Shown here: positions 1 through 4,312 of the stretch, in pieces | Numbering within the stretch: the stretch's first letter is position 1 | Layout of the letters: each line of letters starts with the position of its first letter | Assembly (NCBI GenBank): GCA_023264915.1 | Contig: JAHFUU010000195.1 | Location: 1 to 5,699 of the forward strand | Length of the DNA stretch: 5,699 bases | Direction: 5' to 3' | DNA from: Microthrixaceae bacterium | GTDB taxonomy: Bacteria; Actinomycetota; Acidimicrobiia; Acidimicrobiales; Acidimicrobilacustridaceae | Made by a program: the position numbers and the translations under genes | The notes under the pieces: generated by a model | The model's input: the letters and a program-made list of their open reading frames with translations, nothing else | What the model was told of the DNA's origin: nothing | Databases searched by the model: none

Positions 1-835
1 AGCTGCCGCTCTGATCGCGTCTGTCTGCAACGGAACCTGGACCTTCTCGACCACGGGCCCGGTGGCGGACCCCTCCCTGAACGAGATCTCCGGCGTGGTC
101 ACGAGCAGGGCTCACAGCGGTGTGCTGTGGGTTCATGAAGACTCGGGTGCGCCACCCCGGTTCTTCGCGCTCTCGACGGCCGGTTCGGTGCTCGGGTCCT
201 TCGATGTGACCGGCGCCAGCGCTATCGATTGGGAGGACGTCGCGATCGGCCCGGGCCCCCAGGCGGGGATCACCTACCTGTACCTGGGCGACATCGGTGA
301 CAATGCGGCTGCCCGCCCCTCGGTCGCGGTGTACCGCGTCCCCGAGCCCGCAGTCGACGCTTCTGGCCCGCCGGTCGGCGCGCAGGCAGTCTCGGGTGAC
401 AGGCTCACGCTCACATATCCCGACGGGGCGCACAACGCCGAGTCCCTGCTCGTGGACACCAACGGCGACCTGTACATCCTCACCAAGCAGGCAGGCTCTG
501 CCACGATCTACTTCGCGCCCGCCGGGCTGGCAGGCGGGTCGACGACCGCGCTCACCCGTGCCGGCACTGTGGCACTGTCAGGCTCGCAGCTGCTGACAGG
601 CGGTGAGGTCTCGCCTGCCGGCGACGCGATCGTGCTGCGCACCTACGGCCAGGCACTTGCTTGGAACCGAGCCCCTGGAACCTCTGTGGCGGCGACGCTC
701 GAGTCATCGCGCTGTGAGGCAGACCTCCACAGCGAGCCTCAAGGCGAAGCGGTCGCGTTCCAACCGGACGCCTCAGGGCTCGTGACGCTGTCAGAAGGCG
801 TCAACCAGAGCATCGGCAACTACCGCGCTCCCTGA
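1..835 (+). CDS. Predicted secreted beta-propeller protein, 5' end missing
   Basis: The reading frame is open to the left edge (first full codon at base 2) and ends at TGA 833-835, leaving about 277 visible residues. A GTG at 62 is a possible start, but the 20 codons before it read in frame and resemble the end of a signal peptide (AAALIASVCNG), so the true start is probably upstream. Visible motifs are LNEISGVV, WVHEDSG, IDWEDVAIGP, YLGDIGDN, VYRVPEP, AESLLVDTNGDLYILTK, LTGGEVSP and QGEAVAF followed by LSEG. This series of short blade-like segments is familiar from uncharacterised actinobacterial exported proteins related to phytase-like or SdiA-regulated propellers. No catalytic residues can be assigned, so substrate and role are unknown. 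The cysteine in ASVC lacks a proper lipobox, so lipid anchoring is not supported. The gene converges on the peptidase gene. Confidence 0.75.
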   Translation, partial: AAALIASVCNGTWTFSTTGPVADPSLNEISGVVTSRAHSGVLWVHEDSGAPPRFFALSTAGSVLGSFDVTGASAIDWEDVAIGPGPQAGITYLYLGDIGDNAAARPSVAVYRVPEPAVDASGPPVGAQAVSGDRLTLTYPDGAHNAESLLVDTNGDLYILTKQAGSATIYFAPAGLAGGSTTALTRAGTVALSGSQLLTGGEVSPAGDAIVLRTYGQALAWNRAPGTSVAATLESSRCEADLHSEPQGEAVAFQPDASGLVTLSEGVNQSIGNYRAP

Positions 836-841
836 GCCGAC

Positions 842-877
842 CTCTGGCCGAGCGACATCGAAGGTGCCGGCCAGGAG
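842..877. terminator. Candidate bidirectional hairpin between convergent genes
   Basis: TGGCCG at 845-850 pairs with CGGCCA at 868-873. CTC 842-844 pairs with GAG 875-877 across a one-base bulge, giving a nine-pair stem around a 17-base loop. It starts seven bases after the stop of the plus-strand gene and faces the minus-strand peptidase gene, which is where a shared terminator would be expected. There is no T-tract on either side, so termination is inferred from position and dyad only. Confidence 0.35.
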
Positions 878-906
878 CAGCCCGGATGGGGCCACCGGCT
901 TGTCGT

Positions 907-918
907 CGGGCTAGCCCG
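907..918. repeat. Perfect 12-bp palindrome CGGGCTAGCCCG
   Basis: A perfect palindrome sits in the gap between the two convergent genes, 30 bases beyond the hairpin at 842-877. As RNA it could fold into a four-pair stem with a CUAG loop on either strand. It may be a second part of a bidirectional terminator. No T-run follows, and a protein-binding role is not excluded. Confidence 0.3.
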
Positions 919-994
919 TGCCAGGCGCGAGCTGCAGCGAGTGGCCCACCCAAACCAGGTCGAGAGCCCCGATCTCCAGGCCAGAGGCGAGCCC

Positions 995-2329
995 TCAGGA
1001 CAGGTAGTTGCGGGGGTTCTGGACCGCTCCGTTGACCCGGACCTCGAAGTGAAGGTGGGGCCCCGTCGAGTTGCCCGTCGAGCCGACCGCGCCGATGATC
1101 GTCCCGCCGTTGAGGAACGTTCCAGCGGCGACCGAGATTGCGCTCAGGTGCGCATAGGCGGTGACGATCCCACCGCCATGGTCGATGAGGACCAGGTTGC
1201 CGTAGCCGCCGTTGTTCCATCCCGCGGAGATCACCACTCCGCCGTTCGATGCTGCGACGGGGGTCCCGAGAGAGGCCACCATGTCCATGCCCGGATGGCC
1301 GTTGGCTCCTCCGAACTCCTGGGAGATCATGGTGGGGACGAGCGGCCAGTGGAAGGAGCCGTTGGCCGCCGCGGACCCACCGCCGGAGGGAGGGGCGGGT
1401 GCTGGAGCCGGCGCACCGGAAGGAGCGCGCTGAGCGCCTGCTTGCTGGGCTGCTGCTTGCTGGGCTGCTGCTTGGGCAGCGCGCTGGCGGGCTGCCTCTT
1501 CTAGCTGTTGCTGGTACCGCCTCTGGGCCTCTTCGATGATCTGCTGCATGCTGGCGTCTTCGGCCCGCAGCTCTGCGGCTTCGCGCTTGTAGCTCTGGAT
1601 GCGCGAGTCGACCATGGCCTTCACCTTCGCCTGCTGGGCCTGGGACTCCTTCATGGTCGCGAGCTCGGTGTCGAGCCTGGAGCGACGTGTCCTGGCATCG
1701 GCGGCAGCGTTCTCTGAGTCCGAGCGGGTCTGCTCGAGGCTCTGGCGTACTGCTCTCAGCTTGTCGACAGCATCGTCGTTGGTGCCCGTGACGGTAGCGA
1801 CGAACTCTTTCTTGCGCTCGGCCTCGGTCAGGTCGCTGGTTTGCAGCAGAAGTGCCTCCTGGTCGACCTTGCCCTGGGGGTTCATGTAGGCCGACACGGC
1901 TCTGTCCCGTACCTTTGCCTTGAGCTGGTCGACCTCGGTCTGCAACCGGGCCTGGTCAGCAGCGAGCCGGTCCGCGTTGCGCTGCGCCTCATCCGCGGCC
2001 CGCTGGGCGTCGTTGACCTTGGCCTGCTGGGTGCGGACCTGGTTGTTGGTGGCCTCGAGCGCCTTGTTGAGCTCTTCATCGGTTGCGGCTAGCGGTTGCA
2101 GGTCAGCGGCGATCTGGGATTGCTGTTTGCGGATCTCTTCGCGACGCTGGCGCGCCTGGTCCGGCGAGGGCTGGCTCTGCGCGCTGCCGGCCTCTGCCAG
2201 CGGGCCGGCCAGCACCGAAAGGCAGAACGCTGTGAGGACAGCGACAACCGCCAGGCGCCTTTGGGGTCGCGACCGTCGAGTGGGGCGCGAGGGAGGCGCT
2301 GGTTGTAATGGGGACGAGATATTCGCCAT
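995..2329 (-). CDS. Secreted coiled-coil M23 (LytM-type) peptidoglycan endopeptidase
   Basis: The 444-residue product should be exported and cut peptide cross-bridges or stem peptides of peptidoglycan. Residues 15-25 are arginine rich, 26-41 are hydrophobic, and cleavage is likely after Ala47 or Ala50. Residues about 54-280 are a long Gln/Ala/Arg/Glu-rich coiled coil. Residues 281-325 are an Ala/Gln then Pro/Gly linker, and about 326-444 form the M23 domain. The zinc site is complete: His345 and Asp349 in HPGMD and His427 in HLHFE, with the usual catalytic histidines 394 (AYAH) and 425. This layout resembles EnvC/NlpD-like or Rip-associated factors, but the complete metal site suggests an active enzyme. 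ATG 2327-2329 was chosen because it directly precedes the signal peptide. The frame is open up to 2446, but those 39 extra residues are His/Gln-rich and unlike a leader. No Shine-Dalgarno sequence precedes the ATG, which fits the promoter lying only about 10 bases upstream. Confidence 0.9.
   Translation of the reverse strand: MANISSPLQPAPPSRPTRRSRPQRRLAVVAVLTAFCLSVLAGPLAEAGSAQSQPSPDQARQRREEIRKQQSQIAADLQPLAATDEELNKALEATNNQVRTQQAKVNDAQRAADEAQRNADRLAADQARLQTEVDQLKAKVRDRAVSAYMNPQGKVDQEALLLQTSDLTEAERKKEFVATVTGTNDDAVDKLRAVRQSLEQTRSDSENAAADARTRRSRLDTELATMKESQAQQAKVKAMVDSRIQSYKREAAELRAEDASMQQIIEEAQRRYQQQLEEAARQRAAQAAAQQAAAQQAGAQRAPSGAPAPAPAPPSGGGSAAANGSFHWPLVPTMISQEFGGANGHPGMDMVASLGTPVAASNGGVVISAGWNNGGYGNLVLIDHGGGIVTAYAHLSAISVAAGTFLNGGTIIGAVGSTGNSTGPHLHFEVRVNGAVQNPRNYLS
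1442..1471 (-). repeat. Two tandem 15-bp repeats in the peptidase linker
   Basis: The unit TTGCTGGGCTGCTGC (plus strand) occurs twice head to tail, followed by a degraded partial third copy. On the coding strand it encodes the repeated Ala/Gln stretch between the coiled coil and the M23 domain. The 15-bp unit keeps the frame, so copy-number change would alter linker length by five residues per unit. Confidence 0.8.
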
Positions 2330-2338
2330 GGGACCGTC

Positions 2339-2368
2339 ATATAAGTGCAACAAGGGGGTCGCTGTCCA
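2339..2368 (-). promoter_or_regulatory. Candidate promoter of the M23 peptidase gene, leaderless or nearly so
   Basis: On the minus strand TGGACA (2363-2368) matches the -35 consensus TTGACA at five of six bases. After 18 bp comes TTATAT (2339-2344), overlapping TATATG, as an imperfect -10. Transcription would start near 2331-2333, only a few bases before the ATG at 2329. The absence of any ribosome-binding site before that ATG agrees with leaderless translation, which is common in actinobacteria. The -10 match is only moderate. Confidence 0.45.
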
Positions 2369-2383
2369 CTGGGGCCCATGTGG
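2366..2383. repeat. Imperfect 18-bp palindrome overlapping the candidate -35 box
   Basis: CCACTGGGGCCCATGTGG has outer arms CCAC/GTGG and a central GGG/CCC, with two mismatched pairs (seven of nine pairs match). Its left end overlaps the TGGACA element of the peptidase promoter, a position suited to a regulator site. On the plus strand it is followed by TTTTTGTT, so it also looks a little like a weak intrinsic terminator, but no plus-strand gene ends there. Confidence 0.3.
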
Positions 2384-2493
2384 TTTTTGTTGACGCTGTT
2401 GAGGATGTTGGCAATGTGACACACAAACTGGCTGCTTGGCGGGCAATTCGCGCTCTCAGCGGTTGCCAGGATCTTTACAGGAAGATGACGCTT

Positions 2494-2503
2494 GCCACGT
2501 GGC
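2494..2503. repeat. Perfect 10-bp palindrome GCCACGTGGC
   Basis: This palindrome with a CACGTG core lies in the 225-bp gap between the stop of the HemD/winged-helix gene and the start of the peptidase gene. On the minus strand a short GCCC-TAC-GGGC hairpin lies just before it, so the pair may form the 3' end of the regulator transcript. It could equally be a protein site. Apart from this, the -35 palindrome and the promoter, I see no further element in the gap. Confidence 0.3.
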
Positions 2504-2554
2504 TTCCGGGCCCGTAGGGCTCGCCAACGGATCACACCCGAGGGCTTGAGCGGA

Positions 2555-3676
2555 TCAGGCAGGCGAGAGCCGGTATCCCCGGCGGACGACCGTCTCTATG
2601 CCTTCCCCCGCATGCCCCAGTCGTTGGCGGAGTCGAGCGACCGCGACCTCCGCCAGGTGCTCGTCGACCTCATTCGCACCCCAGACCTCCCGCAGCAGCA
2701 CGGGTTTGGATACCACCGCGCCCGGCTTGCGCGTGAGCACTTCGAAGACGTGGCGCTCGCGATCGGACAGCATCACGGGGCCATCACCGTTGACCATGAC
2801 CATCCGCCCCTGGAAGGTGATGTCGCAGCCGGCCAACACCAGCCTCAGCGCCCGCCCGGCGACGCAGGACCCGTACGCTTGCACCATCGCACCGGGCCTG
2901 GGCCGGCGTGGCACGACCAGGAACCTGACACCGTGGCGGGAAGCGGCCTCGGCACATGCGTGCCCCACACAGACTGCGGGCACGTTGCCGGTTCCAAAGG
3001 ACGCCGCCGCGCCTTTGATCTGCCCGAGGCGCTCTGCGATGGCGAAGAAGTTGTCGACGGCCACGGCGCTGGTGAACGCGACGGCGTCGACGGTGCGGTC
3101 ACACACCGCCATCACGAGGCGCTCCGCTGCCCCGGCATCAGAAGGCAGCGTCGAGCGGTACACGGCCACCTCCTGGACCTCGAACCCCGCATGCCTGAGA
3201 CCGTCCACGAGCTGTTGGCTGCCGCTGCCGTCGAGCTGCACGGCGATCCGCGAACCGGTCGCGGCCGTAGAGCGAAGGTGCGAGACCAGCTCGACGGATC
3301 GTGTGGGCGGGGTGCTGTGGGAGACCTGAAGGCCGGCCGCAAGCGCTGCTCCGGCCGCCTTCGGTCCACGCGCCATCACCTGGGCTGCGCTCACCGACTC
3401 GAGCAGGTCATCAGCAAGGCCGGTGCTGTCAGCGGCCGCGAGCCATGTCCTGGTTCCATAGCCGGTGCTCAGCACGACCACCTCTGGTGCCTCGGCGATG
3501 ATTGCTCGGGTGGCCTGAAGCCATTGGTCGTCACGTGCAAGGCTGAGTGTCTCGACGGTGGGTGCAAGGATCACACGCGCGCCTTGCCCGCCGAAGAGCC
3601 CTGCCAGCTCGCCAGCCCGCCGATCACAGGTGACGCCCACGGTGTAGCCAGCGAGCACCCCGACGCCAGAGCTCAT
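2555..3676 (-). CDS. nnaR: HemD-like/OmpR-type winged-helix regulator of nitrate/nitrite assimilation (NnaR family)
   Basis: The 373-residue protein fuses two domains. Residues about 9-275 have the uroporphyrinogen-III synthase (HemD) fold, with GYTVGVT near the N-terminus, MARGPKAAG at 101-109, IAVQLDG at 144-150, VAFTSAVAV at 199-207 and CVGHA at 236-240. Residues about 279-371 form an OmpR/PhoB-type winged helix: VMLSDRERHVFEVL, then GAVVSKPVLLREVWG, a recognition helix near 339-353 (EHLAEVAVARLRQRL), and the wing motif RRGYRL at 365-370. There is no phospho-acceptor receiver domain. This architecture matches Streptomyces/Mycobacterium NnaR and M. tuberculosis Rv0260c, regulators that act with GlnR on nitrite-reductase genes, and it lies directly downstream of nirBD. 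Whether the HemD half still makes uroporphyrinogen III or only senses a ligand cannot be read from the sequence. ATG 3674-3676 is the only usual start after an in-frame TGA 15 codons upstream (3722-3724). It lacks a clear ribosome-binding site. Confidence 0.88.
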   Translation of the reverse strand: MSSGVGVLAGYTVGVTCDRRAGELAGLFGGQGARVILAPTVETLSLARDDQWLQATRAIIAEAPEVVVLSTGYGTRTWLAAADSTGLADDLLESVSAAQVMARGPKAAGAALAAGLQVSHSTPPTRSVELVSHLRSTAATGSRIAVQLDGSGSQQLVDGLRHAGFEVQEVAVYRSTLPSDAGAAERLVMAVCDRTVDAVAFTSAVAVDNFFAIAERLGQIKGAAASFGTGNVPAVCVGHACAEAASRHGVRFLVVPRRPRPGAMVQAYGSCVAGRALRLVLAGCDITFQGRMVMVNGDGPVMLSDRERHVFEVLTRKPGAVVSKPVLLREVWGANEVDEHLAEVAVARLRQRLGHAGEGIETVVRRGYRLSPA

Positions 3677-3763
3677 GGAGCGACATCGCCCAGGCGGTGT
3701 CTTACCGACGGCCCTTGGACGTCATCGGTGCAGGTGCCCATCTGGCGATTCTCGGCGAGCGTT

Positions 3764-3790
3764 GTTACCGGTCCGTTTCACGCCCGTATC
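3764..3790 (-). promoter_or_regulatory. GlnR-like box (three half-sites, 11-bp period)
   Basis: The minus strand reads GATAC-N6-GAAAC-N6-GTAAC, at 3790-3786, 3779-3775 and 3768-3764. The actinobacterial GlnR site is alternating gTnAc and GaAAc half-sites spaced by six bases. Here the middle GAAAC and the last GTAAC are exact, and GATAC matches the gTnAc form at three of its four fixed bases. A fourth half-site in the same register (CGCCG) does not match. The site lies 87 bp upstream of the nnaR start codon. GlnR, the nitrogen regulator, is known to act on nnaR and nitrite-assimilation genes in Streptomyces, so function here is inferred from motif plus context. Confidence 0.65.
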
Positions 3791-3794
3791 GGGG

Positions 3795-3807
3795 GAGTGA
3801 GCATCAC
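3795..3807. promoter_or_regulatory. Repeated operator-like element, copy 1
   Basis: GAGTGAGCATCAC contains the dyad GTGA-N3-TCAC (3797-3807). It is identical to the copy at 3868-3880 and begins only four bases from the GlnR-like box. A perfect 13-bp repeat with internal symmetry in a short regulatory gap suggests a dimeric regulator. NnaR is the obvious candidate but this is not shown. Confidence 0.5.
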
Positions 3808-3867
3808 CTTGCCAGCCGACCGCCAGTGAACCACGAGGTGCGGGAACTCAGATCGTCCGTGTCAGGC

Positions 3868-3880
3868 GAGTGAGCATCAC
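3868..3880. promoter_or_regulatory. Repeated operator-like element, copy 2
   Basis: This is an exact second copy of GAGTGAGCATCAC, 73 bp from copy 1, close to seven helical turns, so both would lie on the same face of the DNA. The flanking bases differ beyond the 13-bp core, so this is not part of a longer duplication. Confidence 0.5.
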
Positions 3881-3890
3881 GGGGCCAGGT

Positions 3891-3901
3891 GTGAGCGTCG
3901 A
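3891..3901. promoter_or_regulatory. Degenerate third copy of the repeated element
   Basis: GTGAGCGTCGA matches the 11-bp dyad of the other two copies at eight positions, keeping the GTGAGC half. It begins 21 bp (two helical turns) from the dyad of copy 2. It could be a weak half-site that extends the array, or chance. Confidence 0.25.
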
Positions 3902-3954
3902 CGGCGCCCCGAGAAGATGAGGGGTCGAGCACAACTTCCCTGGACACGACCGGT

Positions 3955-3974
3955 GGGGCCCGGACCGGAGCCCC
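3955..3974 (-). terminator. Weak hairpin downstream of nirD
   Basis: On the minus strand GGGGC (3974-3970) pairs with GCCCC (3959-3955) around a ten-base loop, starting 14 bases after the nirD stop. A smaller CGAG-CACG-CTCG hairpin lies just before it. There is no T-tract. It may reduce or end nirBD transcription before nnaR, but the stem is short. Confidence 0.3.
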
Positions 3975-3988
3975 GCGAGCGTGCTCGG

Positions 3989-4312
3989 TCAGATGCAGAC
4001 GGCGACGCGGTCCCCGACGCGCCGCGCCTCGTACACCGGTACGTGAACTGTGGGATCGTCCAAGCACTGGCCGGTTCGCAGGTCGAAGCGTTGCTTGTAG
4101 AGCGGCGACGCCACGATCGGTCTGCCTCCGATGGTTCCGGTGAGGCCTCGGGAGAGCACGTTGGCCGAGCTGAACGGATCACGGTTGTCGAGCGCGTGAA
4201 GGGACCCGTCGCGCAACAAGAACAGGGCCACCTGGGCTTGACCGACAAGGGCGCACACGCCGCGGTCAGGTTGGAGGTCGGCAACCTCGCACACGATCTC
4301 GGTCATGGTCAT
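3989..4312 (-). CDS. nirD: Nitrite reductase (NAD(P)H) small subunit NirD
   Basis: The 107-residue product is the usual NirD size and follows the E. coli protein closely: GVCALVGQAQVALF, LDNRDPFSSANVLSRG, PIVASPLYKQRFDLRTGQCLDD and YEARRVGDRVAV. It is the small partner of NirB in the cytoplasmic siroheme nitrite reductase that reduces nitrite to ammonium for assimilation. The fold is Rieske-like, but the CxH and CxxH cluster ligands are absent, as is normal for NirD, so it should carry no [2Fe-2S] centre. The ATG at 4310-4312 overlaps the nirB stop as ATGA, indicating one transcript and coupled translation, and it has a ribosome-binding site GAGGTG eight bases upstream. A second ATG two codons later is a less well placed alternative. 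Confidence 0.95.
   Translation of the reverse strand: MTMTEIVCEVADLQPDRGVCALVGQAQVALFLLRDGSLHALDNRDPFSSANVLSRGLTGTIGGRPIVASPLYKQRFDLRTGQCLDDPTVHVPVYEARRVGDRVAVCI

Larger units (their letters stand above)
3677..3988 (-). other. 312-bp control region between nirD and nnaR
   Basis: I see no coding sequence here; open frames crossing it are antisense or off-frame continuations of nirD. On the minus strand, running toward nnaR, it holds a GC-rich inverted repeat after nirD, three copies of a GTGAGC-type element (the nearest two perfect), then the GlnR-like box. About 87 bp without a strong promoter match separate that box from the nnaR ATG. The density of sites suggests that nnaR has its own regulated promoter rather than relying only on read-through from nirBD. 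Confidence 0.6.

Noticed and set aside
941..1504. 187-codon plus-strand open frame opposite the M23 gene
   Set aside because: It is antisense to the conserved catalytic domain, has low-complexity composition, and has no domain or ribosome-binding site.
2415..2425. CRP-like site TGTGACACACA
   Set aside because: Only one TGTGA half fits; the second half at the required N6 spacing is missing.
2330..2446. Longer N-terminus for the M23 protein
   Set aside because: The added residues are Cys/His/Gln-rich and come before a typical signal peptide. The region also contains the best promoter candidate.
2089..2535. 148-codon minus-strand open frame overlapping the start of the peptidase gene
   Set aside because: It is out of frame with the signal peptide and coiled coil, and its translation is Arg/Pro-rich without motifs.
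2330..2554. Cyclic di-AMP (ydaO-type) or SAM riboswitch upstream of the cell-wall peptidase
   Set aside because: Such switches precede many actinobacterial wall hydrolases, so I looked for their conserved blocks. A GGCAACC string is present, but the other conserved segments and pairing are not recognisable.
2492..3829. 445-codon plus-strand open frame opposite the regulator gene
   Set aside because: It lies antisense to a gene with two recognisable domains. Its product is a His/Arg/Gly-rich mix with no motifs, as expected from the complementary strand of high-GC coding DNA.
3797..3880. CRP/FNR sites from the GTGA...TCAC dyads
   Set aside because: The spacer is 3 bases, not the longer spacing needed between CRP half-sites, so the dyads belong to some other regulator.
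3804..4284. Small minus-strand open frames (87 and 135 codons) across the end of nirD
   Set aside because: They are out of frame with nirD, rich in Arg/Ser/Pro, and have no motif. They arise from nirD coding DNA and the control region.
3989..4312. True Rieske [2Fe-2S] protein
   Set aside because: The cysteine/histidine ligand pairs are absent, and the sequence follows NirD, which normally lacks the cluster.
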